64,000 bases of DNA from positions 1,612,001 through 1,676,000 of the forward strand of contig NZ_CP061310.1 in NCBI RefSeq assembly GCF_018687975.1. Reading direction: 5' to 3'. Below, piece by piece: positions 1 to 9,334 of the stretch; within the stretch, counting starts at the first letter, position 1; the number at the start of each line of letters is the position of its first letter. Source of the DNA: Polynucleobacter sp. es-EL-1 (GTDB taxonomy: Bacteria > Pseudomonadota > Gammaproteobacteria > Burkholderiales > Burkholderiaceae). A program made the position numbers and the translations under genes. The notes beneath the pieces are model-generated. The model worked only from the letters and a program-made list of their open reading frames with translations. It searched no databases and was not told the DNA's origin.

Positions 1-1257
1 GTTGTCCCCAGAGGATCTGGTACAGGTTTATCGGGCGGCGCTATGCCCATTTCTCAAGGCTTAGTCCTCTCTCTAGCTAAGCTCAAAAAGATTGTGAGTA
101 TTGATCCATTTACCCGTACGGCAGTAGTTCAACCAGGTGTTCGTAATTTAGCCATCTCTGAAGCTGTTGCCCATTTGGGTTTGTATTACGCACCAGACCC
201 CTCTTCACAAATTGCCTGCTCCATTGGTGGCAACGTGAATGAAAACTCTGGTGGTGTGCATTGTCTTAAATATGGCCTGACCCTTCATAACGTTTTACGG
301 GTGCGCGGTATTTTGATGAATGGTGAGATTGTGGAGTTTGGCAGCTTAGCGCCAGACTCCCCTGGCTTAGATTTACTCGCCATCGTGATGGGCAGCGAAG
401 GCATGCTGGCTGTCATTACCGAAGTGACTGTGAAATTAGTCGCCAAGCCAAAACTGGCACGAGTGATTATGGCCAGCTTTGACGATATTGAAAAAGGTGG
501 CAATGCCGTTGCCGCCATTATCGCTGCGGGGATTATTCCCGCCGGTCTTGAGATGATGGATAAGGCAACCACTCGTGCAGTTGAAGAGTTTGTTCATGCA
601 GGCTATGACCTTAATGCTGAGGCAATCTTGCTCTGTGAATCAGATGGCACTCCTGAAGAAGTGGCTGAAGAGATTGAGCGCATGACCAAGGTATTGGAGC
701 TTGCGGGAGCCAGCGGTATTCAGATTTCTCAAAATGAGTCTGAGCGCCTGAAGTTTTGGAGTGGTCGCAAAAATGCCTTCCCAGCAGCAGGACGCTTAGC
801 GCCTGATTATTACTGCATGGACGGCACGATCCCCCGAAGAAACATAGCCACCTTACTCAAGCGTATCCAAGGGATGGAACAGAAATATGGACTCACCTGC
901 TTGAATGTGTTTCATGCGGGTGATGGCAATATGCATCCCTTAATTTTATTTAACGGTGCAGACCAAGATGAGTGGCATCGTGCAGAAGATTTTGGTACGG
1001 AAATTTTGGAAGCTTGTGTTGAGCTAGACGGCACTATTACGGGTGAGCACGGGGTTGGTATCGAAAAAATTAATTCTATGTGTGTGCAATTTGGCGAAGG
1101 GGAGCGTGAATCATTCTGGGGGGTTAAGAGTGCTTTTGATCCTGAAAAACTACTGAACCCTGACAAGGCTATTCCAACACTCAATCGTTGTGCAGAATAT
1201 GGTCGTATGCGCATTAGTGGTGGCAAGTTACCTCACCCAGAATTGGAGCGTTTTTAA
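1..1257 (+). CDS. glcD: Glycolate oxidase, FAD-linked subunit GlcD (5' end cut by window)
   Basis: This subunit oxidises glycolate to glyoxylate with electrons passing to FAD and then to the GlcE/GlcF partners at the membrane. The reading frame is open from base 1, so the gene begins upstream. The first visible residues contain PRGSGTGLSGGA, the nucleotide-binding loop of the PCMH-type FAD domain; the C-terminal half carries the FAD-oxidase cap signature (HAGDGNMHP, then GEHGVGIEK). About 418 residues are visible of the roughly 490-500 expected. The stop overlaps the glcE start by one base, so the two are translationally coupled. A D-lactate dehydrogenase is the main alternative, but the glcE-glcF neighbours fix the assignment. 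Confidence 0.95.
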   Translation, partial: VVPRGSGTGLSGGAMPISQGLVLSLAKLKKIVSIDPFTRTAVVQPGVRNLAISEAVAHLGLYYAPDPSSQIACSIGGNVNENSGGVHCLKYGLTLHNVLRVRGILMNGEIVEFGSLAPDSPGLDLLAIVMGSEGMLAVITEVTVKLVAKPKLARVIMASFDDIEKGGNAVAAIIAAGIIPAGLEMMDKATTRAVEEFVHAGYDLNAEAILLCESDGTPEEVAEEIERMTKVLELAGASGIQISQNESERLKFWSGRKNAFPAAGRLAPDYYCMDGTIPRRNIATLLKRIQGMEQKYGLTCLNVFHAGDGNMHPLILFNGADQDEWHRAEDFGTEILEACVELDGTITGEHGVGIEKINSMCVQFGEGERESFWGVKSAFDPEKLLNPDKAIPTLNRCAEYGRMRISGGKLPHPELERF

Positions 1258-2411
1258 TGAGTAGCAATACTACACACTCCAATTTGCAGATTGATCTGTT
1301 TCGAGAAGCGATTCTTACGGCAGCTAAAACCCAAACCCCACTATCGATTGAGGGTGGCGGCACTAAAGCGTGGTACGGCAATCCGAATGCATTTACCAAG
1401 CTCAATACCTGCACTTACTCTGGCATCTTGGAATACCAGCCTGAAGAGTTAGTGATTACTGCTTGTGCCGGCACCCCTCTCAAAGAAATTGAAGCAGCGC
1501 TTGCAGAAAAAAATCAAGTTCTTGCGTTTGAGCCACCCCACTTTGGTGAGCATGCTACTTTTGGTGGTGTCATTGCAGCTGGTTTGGCAGGGCCTGGACG
1601 TATTAGCGCCGGAAATTTACGCGACTATGTTTTAGGCACTCGCATCATGGATGGCAAAGGTCAAGACTTGTCCTTTGGCGGCAAGGTCATGAAGAACGTC
1701 GCTGGATATGATGTCTCTCGCTTATTGCCTGGTTCACTAGGAACCTTATCGCTCTTGCTAGAGGCTTCCGTTAAAGTCTTGCCACGACCTGCCGCAAGCG
1801 CAACTCTTCGTTGCCAAATTTCGCAAGAAAAAGCTCTGCGTGTTTTAAATGAATGGGCTGGTCAACCCCTTCCATTGTCAGCCAGTTGCTGGATTGGAAA
1901 ACCAGGTCAAGATGGTGAGCTCACCCTGCGACTTGCTGGCGCGATTGCAGCTGTCAATGCAGCCATCCCCCTCATGAATGCTGCTATTGATGCCACAGAA
2001 TTAGACGCCGTCACTGCACAAAACTTTTGGAATGATTTACGTGAACAGCGCCTAGCCGTTTTCAACAATCTACAAAGTACTGACACACTCTACCGCTTGG
2101 CTCTCCCAGCCGCTTGTGGACCACTCATAATTAAAAATACGGTTGGTGAGATTGTGCTGGAATGGCATGGTCAACAGAGATGGATTAAGGCATCTGGTGA
2201 TGAAGCAAGCTTTACGATCCTCAAGCAAATTGCCCACACCCATGGCGGACACGCTACTCGCTTTAAGCAAGGCTTAACAGTAGACCAAAGTAATCAACGC
2301 TTTACTTTACTTGGTGAGCAAGCTCACTCTGCTGCACTTGAAGCAGTTCAGGCGCGTCTAAGAGCCTCCTTTGATCCGGCAGGCGTATTTGCCACTAAAC
2401 GTCTACCGTAA
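1257..2411 (+). CDS. glcE: Glycolate oxidase subunit GlcE
   Basis: Second FAD-binding subunit of the membrane-associated glycolate oxidase. The 384 residues show a PCMH-like FAD-binding half, with IEGGGTKAWYG near residue 32 and a glycine-rich stretch (FGGVIAAGLAGPGR) near residue 102, then KVMKNVAGYDVSRL typical of GlcE. It is shorter than GlcD and lacks the GEHGVG cap motif, as expected for GlcE. It starts within the glcD stop codon and ends 8 bases before glcF. Confidence 0.95.
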   Translation: MSSNTTHSNLQIDLFREAILTAAKTQTPLSIEGGGTKAWYGNPNAFTKLNTCTYSGILEYQPEELVITACAGTPLKEIEAALAEKNQVLAFEPPHFGEHATFGGVIAAGLAGPGRISAGNLRDYVLGTRIMDGKGQDLSFGGKVMKNVAGYDVSRLLPGSLGTLSLLLEASVKVLPRPAASATLRCQISQEKALRVLNEWAGQPLPLSASCWIGKPGQDGELTLRLAGAIAAVNAAIPLMNAAIDATELDAVTAQNFWNDLREQRLAVFNNLQSTDTLYRLALPAACGPLIIKNTVGEIVLEWHGQQRWIKASGDEASFTILKQIAHTHGGHATRFKQGLTVDQSNQRFTLLGEQAHSAALEAVQARLRASFDPAGVFATKRLP

Positions 2412-2419
2412 ATCTATAC

Positions 2420-3700
2420 ATGCAAACTCAACTCGCCCCCCAATACGCCAATACCGCTGAAGGTATTGAAGCCGCCAAAATTCTTGGCAAATGTGTTCAC
2501 TGTGGTTTTTGCACAGCCACCTGCCCTACATATCAGCTCCTTGGTGATGAACTGGATGGCCCCCGTGGACGCATCTATCTCATCAAGCAAATGGCCGAAG
2601 GCCAAGCTCCTACCGAGAAAACGCGCTTACATTTAGACCGCTGCCTCACTTGCCGTAATTGTGAAAGCACCTGCCCTAGTGGAGTGCAATACGGCAACCT
2701 GGTTGATATTGGTCGTAAATGGGCAGAAGAAAATACGCCCGAACGCCCTCTTGGTCAGCGCCTGACCCGCTGGGCTCTTACAGAAGGACTCACTAGTCCA
2801 AAACTATTCAATACGGCAATGGCACTTGGACGTCTCGTTCGACCACTCATGCCAGCTGGTATTGCGCGCAAGATCCCGGAAGTTAAAAATAAAGCCTTAT
2901 CTAGCGATACCAAGCCTTATGCAAGGCCTAGCACTCAACATGCTCGCAAGATGCTAATCCTAGAGGGCTGTGTCCAACCGGGCATGCTTCCAAATATCAA
3001 CTCCGCCACTGCCCGTGTATTGGATGCACTCAAAATTCAACTCATAAGCGCACCCAATGCCACTTGCTGTGGTGCATTGCGCTACCACTTGAATGATCAA
3101 GCTGGTGGGCTCGATAACGCTAAGCAAAATATGGATGCTTGGTGGCCACTCGTTGAGCAAGGCGTTGAGGCTATTGTGATGACGGCATCAGGCTGTGGTG
3201 TGATGGTCAAAGATTATGGTCACCTCTTTGCCAACGACCCTATATATGCAAGCAAAGCAAAAAAGATTTCCGAGCTCACTAAAGATATCTCGGAAATTCT
3301 GCCAAGCCTTGAAGAGCAATTACTTGAGCTAGTTGGCTCAGATCCAAAACCAGGCGTAGTCTATCACCCACCCTGCACTTTGCAACATGGCCAACAGATT
3401 AGAGGCAAGGTAGAAGGTCTTCTAACAGCTATGGGCATTGGAGTGCGTCTCTGCGCAGATAGTCATTTATGCTGTGGCTCTGCAGGAACCTATTCGGTCA
3501 CCCAACCAGAACTCTCCGAACAACTACGGAAAAATAAACTGAGCCACCTCAATGCTGCTTGTGAAGAATCTGGCGCAAAAGTCATTGTGTCTGGAAATAT
3601 TGGTTGTATTACCCATCTTCAGCAGGATGACACCCCCGTCATGCATTGGATTGAAATTGTGGATCAACTGATTGCTGAGCAACACAACACTAAACAATGA
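2420..3700 (+). CDS. glcF: Glycolate oxidase iron-sulfur subunit GlcF
   Basis: Electron-transfer subunit that passes electrons from the flavin subunits towards the respiratory chain. Two ferredoxin-type 4Fe-4S motifs are visible (Cys25, 28, 31, 35 and Cys75, 78, 81, 85). Two CCG domains follow, with cysteine pairs in ATCCGALRYH and HLCCGSAGTY, as in GlcF and heterodisulfide-reductase-like proteins. The length, 426 residues, is close to the family norm of about 400. It is the last glc gene; its stop overlaps the yggS start by 4 bases. Confidence 0.96.
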   Translation: MQTQLAPQYANTAEGIEAAKILGKCVHCGFCTATCPTYQLLGDELDGPRGRIYLIKQMAEGQAPTEKTRLHLDRCLTCRNCESTCPSGVQYGNLVDIGRKWAEENTPERPLGQRLTRWALTEGLTSPKLFNTAMALGRLVRPLMPAGIARKIPEVKNKALSSDTKPYARPSTQHARKMLILEGCVQPGMLPNINSATARVLDALKIQLISAPNATCCGALRYHLNDQAGGLDNAKQNMDAWWPLVEQGVEAIVMTASGCGVMVKDYGHLFANDPIYASKAKKISELTKDISEILPSLEEQLLELVGSDPKPGVVYHPPCTLQHGQQIRGKVEGLLTAMGIGVRLCADSHLCCGSAGTYSVTQPELSEQLRKNKLSHLNAACEESGAKVIVSGNIGCITHLQQDDTPVMHWIEIVDQLIAEQHNTKQ

Positions 3701-4422
3701 CCCAAATTACCACCAACCTGATGTTGGTAAAGCAGCGACTAGAACTCGCTGCCCTTGCAGCTAAGCGTGAGCCAGAAGATATTCGCTTGCTTGCCGTTAG
3801 CAAAACTTTCCCTGCTAGAGATATTGAAGAGGCAATGCATGCTGGGCAAACTGCTTTTGGTGAAAACTACGTTCAAGAGGGTGTTGAGAAGATTGAGCAA
3901 CTTGCTAAATTACGTCCCTGGCTTGAATGGCATTTCATAGGGCCTTTGCAAAGCAATAAAACCAGAGAGGTGGCCGCCCATTTCGACTGGGTTCACAGCA
4001 TAGATCGCCTCAAAATTGCCGAACGGCTTTCTAGTCAACGGGCTGAATTTGCAGAACTTGAAGCCCTTCAAGTGTGCGTCCAAATTAATGTCAGTCAAGA
4101 AGAAAGTAAAAGTGGCATTTCTCTTGAAGAAGTAGACACCTTATGTGATGCTGTCTCCAAGCTACCCAATATTGTGCTCAGGGGACTAATGGCTATCCCT
4201 GCTCCAACTACAAATGTTCAAGAGCAGCATCAAGCATTTGAGGCGATTCGTAATTGCTTTATCAGCATCAAGACAAAGCACTCTCATGATCATCATTATG
4301 ATTTTTTTGACACCCTTTCCATGGGAATGTCTGATGATATGGAGGCCGCAATCGCCGAGGGTAGCACCATGGTCAGAATAGGAAGTGCTATTTTCGGAAA
4401 GCGCGATAAGATAAAAGTATGA
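3697..4422 (+). CDS. yggS: YggS/PROSC-family pyridoxal 5'-phosphate homeostasis protein
   Basis: A PLP-binding alanine-racemase-fold protein with no established catalytic reaction that helps control free PLP and amino-acid pools. LLAVSKTFPA places the PLP-binding lysine at about residue 36, followed by FGENYVQE. The C-terminal phosphate-binding region is visible as LSMGMSDDMEAAI and VRIGSAIFG. The 241 residues match the family. It overlaps glcF and proC by 4 bases each, and the yggS-proC pairing is common in bacteria. Confidence 0.95.
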   Translation: MTQITTNLMLVKQRLELAALAAKREPEDIRLLAVSKTFPARDIEEAMHAGQTAFGENYVQEGVEKIEQLAKLRPWLEWHFIGPLQSNKTREVAAHFDWVHSIDRLKIAERLSSQRAEFAELEALQVCVQINVSQEESKSGISLEEVDTLCDAVSKLPNIVLRGLMAIPAPTTNVQEQHQAFEAIRNCFISIKTKHSHDHHYDFFDTLSMGMSDDMEAAIAEGSTMVRIGSAIFGKRDKIKV

Positions 4423-5276
4423 ATACAGCAATCAATAAAAATGCCCACATCACCTTTATCGGGGGTGGCAATATGGGTCGCGCCTTAATTAGCGGATTAT
4501 TAGCCAATGGCTTTGAAGCAAATCAACTCTCAGTAGTTGAAGCAAGTGCTGCTACAGGCCTTAAATTACATGAAGATTTTGGCGTGCAAATCATCGGTGC
4601 TTTAGAGCAAATTGCATTTGATTTTTCCAAGAATAATGTTGTGGTGATGGCTATAAAACCACAAGACTTCAATGCTGTCGCAAAAAATTTAAGCAACAAA
4701 CTAAAACACGCCAGCGCACCAGGGCCATTGATTTTGAGTATTGCTGCTGGCATACGCCTTAAGGATATGAGTCGTTGGCTCGATCATGAGCGTTGTGTTC
4801 GTGCTATGCCCAACACCCCAGCTTTAATCGGCAAAGGCATTACCGGCTTATTTGCAGACTCTGCTGTCAATGATGCTGATCGTACGTTAGCCCAAACTAT
4901 TTGTAATGCTGTTGGCCAAACAGTCTGGGTGCAAGAAGAAAAATTAATGGATGCCGTGACCGCCGTCTCTGGAAGTGGACCAGCTTATGTATTTGCATTC
5001 TTAGAGGCAATGCAAGCCAGTGGAGAAAAGCTAGGCTTAGATTCCGCAACTGCTCGCAAGCTTGCTTATGCCACCTTGGAAGGCGCTACCCAGCTAGCTC
5101 ACAATTCTGATGAGCATGCAGGAATCTTGCGTGAACGTGTTACTTCAAAAGGCGGTACTACTGCTGCGGCACTGGACGTTCTCAAACAGCTCGATTGGCA
5201 TGGCACTCTTGAAAAAGCTATTGATGCTGCAAGCCAGCGTGGCAAAACCATGGGTGATGAACTGGGCAAGAATTAG
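4419..5276 (+). CDS. proC: Pyrroline-5-carboxylate reductase
   Basis: Catalyses the last step of proline synthesis, NAD(P)H-dependent reduction of 1-pyrroline-5-carboxylate. The N-terminal Rossmann loop is FIGGGNMGRALISG. The C-terminal dimerisation domain has AVSGSGPAYVF and the family signature RERVTSKGGTTAAAL. The length of 285 residues is slightly above the usual 270. It shares 4 bases with yggS and ends 8 bases before the convergent ubiA gene. Confidence 0.96.
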   Translation: MNTAINKNAHITFIGGGNMGRALISGLLANGFEANQLSVVEASAATGLKLHEDFGVQIIGALEQIAFDFSKNNVVVMAIKPQDFNAVAKNLSNKLKHASAPGPLILSIAAGIRLKDMSRWLDHERCVRAMPNTPALIGKGITGLFADSAVNDADRTLAQTICNAVGQTVWVQEEKLMDAVTAVSGSGPAYVFAFLEAMQASGEKLGLDSATARKLAYATLEGATQLAHNSDEHAGILRERVTSKGGTTAAALDVLKQLDWHGTLEKAIDAASQRGKTMGDELGKN

Positions 5277-5284
5277 GCTGCTAT

Positions 5285-6142
5285 TTATTGGAATGCCAAA
5301 CCCAGTACGATTCCTAAAAATAGAAAGCCGCCTAACCAGTTATTGTGACGAAAGGCTTTAAAACAGTCTTCCCGCTTTCTGGTGGAAACAAGTTTGAGGT
5401 GGTACAGAGCGCAAGCTAATGCCAATACCCAGCCCAGCCAATGCCAATCACCCAGGTTTGAGAGATTGGCAACGGCGATCTGTGTAACAAACAATACGCC
5501 ATAACTTATTGCGATAGCAATTACATCAAAGCGTCCAAATGTAATGGCAGAGGTACGCAAGCCTAAACGTAGATCATCATCTCGATCCACCATGGCATAA
5601 GCAGTGTCATATGCAATCGCCCAGAAGATGTTGCCAATAAACAAGATCCAAGCTTCTAGGGGAATAAAACCCAAAACTGCTGCATAAGCCATGGGAATGC
5701 CAAAACCAAAAGCAATTCCCAGCACAGCTTGTGGAATAGCAAAGAAACGTTTGGTAAATGGATAAACAATCGCCACTAGCAAAGCAAATACTGACAGCTC
5801 TTTAGTCAAGGTGTTTAAAGGTTGAATCAGCAAAAAGGCAAGTAGCGCCAAACAGGCAGCTACTGCAAGCGCTTCCCTGCCGGAAATTTTGCCGCTCGTA
5901 ATGGGGCGATCTTTAGTGCGCAAGACATATCGATCAAAGTCACGATCAGCAAAGTCATTCACAGCGCAACCTGCACTACGCATCAAAAAAGTGCCCAGCG
6001 AAAAAATCAGTAGTAGATGCCATTCTGGAAAACCACTGCTTGCTAGCCAAAGGGCCCATAAAGTAGGCCACAACAACAGCAAAGTTCCGATCGGCTTATC
6101 GAAACGAATTAACTGGGCATAAGCAATTAAACGGGCATACAT
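5285..6142 (-). CDS. ubiA: 4-hydroxybenzoate polyprenyltransferase UbiA
   Basis: Integral membrane enzyme that prenylates 4-hydroxybenzoate in ubiquinone synthesis. Both aspartate-rich motifs are present: NDFADRDFDRYV (near residue 62) and DRDDDLRLGLRTSA (near residue 186). Hydrophobic segments throughout fit about eight or nine helices, and 285 residues is standard. It converges on proC and lies 36 bases downstream of recG on the same strand, so it may share a transcript with recG. Confidence 0.96.
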   Translation of the reverse strand: MYARLIAYAQLIRFDKPIGTLLLLWPTLWALWLASSGFPEWHLLLIFSLGTFLMRSAGCAVNDFADRDFDRYVLRTKDRPITSGKISGREALAVAACLALLAFLLIQPLNTLTKELSVFALLVAIVYPFTKRFFAIPQAVLGIAFGFGIPMAYAAVLGFIPLEAWILFIGNIFWAIAYDTAYAMVDRDDDLRLGLRTSAITFGRFDVIAIAISYGVLFVTQIAVANLSNLGDWHWLGWVLALACALYHLKLVSTRKREDCFKAFRHNNWLGGFLFLGIVLGLAFQ

Positions 6143-6178
6143 ATGAAAAGTGATTTGTTCGTAATCATGAACTGATTA

Positions 6179-8257
6179 TCAAGCTTTTAGAAACTCAGTG
6201 CGAGAGCCTAGCCAGCGCTCTAAATGTCTCTCCACTATATCGCCATGTTCTGCCAGCAGTCTTTCGGCTGCTTGTTGCGCCAACTCAATCAACCAAGCAT
6301 CTCGCTGTAAGTCCACAAAACGCAACATGGCATCGCCTGATTGCTTTGCTCCCAATAATTCACCGGGACCTCGCAAAGATAGATCTCGCTCTGCAATCAC
6401 AAATCCATCAGAGGTCTCGCGCAAAGTTTGCAAACGCTCTTTTGCCGCCAAAGATAAAGGTTCAGCATACATCAAGATGCAGACCGAATCTGCCGAACCT
6501 CGACCAACGCGCCCCCTCAATTGGTGAATCTGCGCATATCCAAAACGCTCTGCGTGCTCAATCACCATTAAGGCGGCATTGGGTACATCTACCCCCACCT
6601 CAATCACGGTAGTTGCTACTAATAATTGAATTTCATTTGCCTTGAAGGCTGCCATCACCGCAGCCTTCTCCTCGCTTTTTAAACGCCCGTGAACAAGCCC
6701 AACCTTAAAGTTGGGCAAAGCCTGAGTGAGCTGCTCAAAACTCTCAACCGCAGTTTGAAGTTGCAAGGCCTCTGACTCTTCGATTAAAGGGCAAACCCAA
6801 TAGGCTTGCAATCCTTTTGATAGCCAAGACTGAAGACCGCCAATCACCTCGTCGCGTCGCGCGGCCTTAACTACTTTAGTTGCTATCGGCTTGCGACCTG
6901 GCGGCAGTTCATCAATCACTGAAACATCTAAATCGGCATAGTAAGTCATCGCTAGTGTGCGCGGAATGGGGGTAGCCGACATCATCAATTGATGGCAATA
7001 AAATAATTCTGAGCCGACGCGCTGCCCAATCTCTAAACGCTGACGTACACCAAAGCGGTGCTGTTCATCGATCACTGCTAAACCCAGCTTTGAAAAGCTC
7101 ACTTTGTCTTGAATCAGTGCATGCGTCCCAATAATGAGTTGCGCATCGCCACTCTCAATCATTTCTTGTGCAAGCCTCTTGTCCTTTGCCTTCAAGCTCC
7201 CAGAAAGCCAAACAATCTTCACGCCCAAAGGCTCAAACCATTCTTGCATTTTGAGATAGTGTTGCTCAGCAAGAATTTCTGTGGGGGCCATGATGGCGGC
7301 CTGATAGCCATGATCTATCGCACGCGCAGCTGCTAATGCAGCTATCACTGTCTTACCGCTGCCCACATCCCCCTGTAGCAAGCGATTCATGGGAAAGGCG
7401 TTGGATAGATCTGAGCCAATGTCTGACCAAACTCGTGCTTGCGCACCCGTTAACTGAAATGGCAAAGCTTTGAGCAAACCATCTTCAATACAGGCACGAC
7501 CACTCTGTGAATCCTTTAATTTTGCAAAAGTGGGCGCTCGTCTTTCGCGGCGGATTGCATGGGCTCGTTTCAAAGAAATTTGCTGTGCTAATAATTCTTC
7601 AAATTGCACTCGTCGCCATGCAGGATGTGTGCGCTCTAACAGCGCTTGAGTATTGGCATCAGCGGGTGGTTGATGAAGATAGGTAATGGCTTCTTGCAAG
7701 GGCGGCCAATCATGACTCGGCAAAATTTGCTTCATCAATACAGCTGGTAAGAATTCTGCCAAACTGTCAGTCAAGCTCGGATCGCGTAAGGCCTGAATAA
7801 CCGCCTTACGAATCACCGTCTGTGAAATGCCTGCACTCGCTGGGTAAACTGGGGTCAGACTTTGCGGCAAAGGTGCATCTGAGGAGACGGCGCGCACGGT
7901 AGGATGAACCATTTCCGGCCCCTGATAGCCCTCTCGTACCTCTCCTCGAACCCGTACATGAGTCCCAACTGCCATTTGTTTTTGCTGACTAGGGTAGAAG
8001 TTCAGAAAACGGAGTTGCAGTGAGGCAGTGTCATCCTCAATAGTCACCAACAACTGTCTTCTAGGGCGAAACATGACCTGATTTCGAACCACGACCCCTT
8101 GAGTTTGAATCGAATGGGACCGACCAAGCCCTACCGCCTCCTCTACAGTGAAAAGCTCAGTTTCATCCTCGTAGCGCGATGGCAGGTGCAAAGCAAGGGC
8201 CATAGGGGTCTTTAATCCCATTTTTTCTAGTGCAGTTGGCGGTCGCTTAGTAGTCAT
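6179..8257 (-). CDS. recG: ATP-dependent DNA helicase RecG
   Basis: Branch-migration helicase acting at stalled forks and Holliday junctions. It has an N-terminal wedge/OB domain, Walker A QGDVGSGKTVIAA, Walker B VIDEQHRFGVRQ, motif III MSATPIPRTLAMTY, and the C-terminal helicase domain ending with QLRGRVGRG. The ATG at 8257 (MTTKRPP) is preferred over an in-frame TTG at 8293, which would overlap the divergent queA start; this gives 692 residues. The short gap to queA must hold both promoters. Confidence 0.95.
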   Translation of the reverse strand: MTTKRPPTALEKMGLKTPMALALHLPSRYEDETELFTVEEAVGLGRSHSIQTQGVVVRNQVMFRPRRQLLVTIEDDTASLQLRFLNFYPSQQKQMAVGTHVRVRGEVREGYQGPEMVHPTVRAVSSDAPLPQSLTPVYPASAGISQTVIRKAVIQALRDPSLTDSLAEFLPAVLMKQILPSHDWPPLQEAITYLHQPPADANTQALLERTHPAWRRVQFEELLAQQISLKRAHAIRRERRAPTFAKLKDSQSGRACIEDGLLKALPFQLTGAQARVWSDIGSDLSNAFPMNRLLQGDVGSGKTVIAALAAARAIDHGYQAAIMAPTEILAEQHYLKMQEWFEPLGVKIVWLSGSLKAKDKRLAQEMIESGDAQLIIGTHALIQDKVSFSKLGLAVIDEQHRFGVRQRLEIGQRVGSELFYCHQLMMSATPIPRTLAMTYYADLDVSVIDELPPGRKPIATKVVKAARRDEVIGGLQSWLSKGLQAYWVCPLIEESEALQLQTAVESFEQLTQALPNFKVGLVHGRLKSEEKAAVMAAFKANEIQLLVATTVIEVGVDVPNAALMVIEHAERFGYAQIHQLRGRVGRGSADSVCILMYAEPLSLAAKERLQTLRETSDGFVIAERDLSLRGPGELLGAKQSGDAMLRFVDLQRDAWLIELAQQAAERLLAEHGDIVERHLERWLGSRTEFLKA

Positions 8258-8287
8258 CGTTAAAATCCAATACCTGATGGTAATGCT

Positions 8288-9334
8288 ATGCAACTCTCTG
8301 ACTTCAATTACGACCTCCCCTCACAACTAATTGCCCAGCACCCCCTGGCAAATAGGACAGATAGCCGACTCTTAGAGCTTAGAGTTGACGGGGATAAGTC
8401 CGCCCAGTTAATAGACCGTCAGTTTCGTGACATTCTTACCCTTATTAATCCAGGGGATTTACTGGTCTTTAACGACACCAAAGTCATACCTGCGCGCCTG
8501 CATGGCAAAAAAGAGACTGGGGGTAATGTAGAACTCCTGATTGAACGTATCAGCGCTGAAAATCAAGCTTGGGTTCAAATCAGAGCCTCGAAGGTTCCTA
8601 AAACTGGTTCGATTGTTCATATCCAAAACCCAGCAGGCGAAAGTTTTCCTGTAGAAATGATTGGCTATGACGGCCGGTTTTATGAAGTTCGCTTTCCGGA
8701 AAACGTATTTTCTCTGCTAGAACGTTTTGGAGAGCTGCCATTGCCACCGTATATCGAGCATCAACCTGATGCACAGGATGCCACACGCTATCAAACCGTT
8801 GTCGCCAAAAATCCGGGGGCAGTAGCAGCGCCTACTGCTGGCTTACATTTTGATGAAGATATTCTGGAAAGACTCTCTCAAAATGGCGTTCGTCATGCGA
8901 CGGTTACGCTTCATGTTGGAGCGGGCACTTTTACACCAGTCCGTGAAGAAGATCTGAGTAAACACCGCATGCACTATGAGTGGTATTCAATTCCAACTCA
9001 GACCTTAGAAGCCATCGCCCAAACGCATCGCAATGGTAATCGAGTCATTGCGGTGGGCACAACCAGTCTACGAGCCCTAGAGAGTCAGACCCTGACCCAA
9101 CAGAGCAGCGGCGAAACGAATCTCTTTATTACCCCTGGCTTTTCTTTTAAAGCAGTCGATTGCTTGATCACCAATTTTCATTTACCTAAATCGACACTGC
9201 TCATGCTAGTAAGTGCTTTTGCGGGGGTCGACAACATCCGCAATGCTTATCAACATGCCATCCAAAATGAATATCGCTTTTTTAGCTACGGCGATGCGAT
9301 GTTCCTCAGCCGCCCCCACCTTTCAAACCCATGA
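8288..9334 (+). CDS. queA: S-adenosylmethionine:tRNA ribosyltransferase-isomerase QueA
   Basis: Transfers and isomerises the ribosyl group of SAM onto 7-aminomethyl-7-deazaguanine in tRNA, making epoxyqueuosine. The start (LSDFNYDLPSQLIAQHP) and the motifs GDLLVFNDTKVIPARL, TAGLHFDE and LHVGAGTFTPV are diagnostic. It has 348 residues. It is the first gene of a plus-strand cluster, and its stop overlaps the tgt ATG by 4 bases, so the two queuosine genes are coupled. Confidence 0.97.
   Translation: MQLSDFNYDLPSQLIAQHPLANRTDSRLLELRVDGDKSAQLIDRQFRDILTLINPGDLLVFNDTKVIPARLHGKKETGGNVELLIERISAENQAWVQIRASKVPKTGSIVHIQNPAGESFPVEMIGYDGRFYEVRFPENVFSLLERFGELPLPPYIEHQPDAQDATRYQTVVAKNPGAVAAPTAGLHFDEDILERLSQNGVRHATVTLHVGAGTFTPVREEDLSKHRMHYEWYSIPTQTLEAIAQTHRNGNRVIAVGTTSLRALESQTLTQQSSGETNLFITPGFSFKAVDCLITNFHLPKSTLLMLVSAFAGVDNIRNAYQHAIQNEYRFFSYGDAMFLSRPHLSNP

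Noticed and set aside
8258..8293. Longer recG start (TTG at 8293)
   Set aside because: It would overlap the divergent queA start, and the extra residues match nothing; the ATG at 8257 fits the family.
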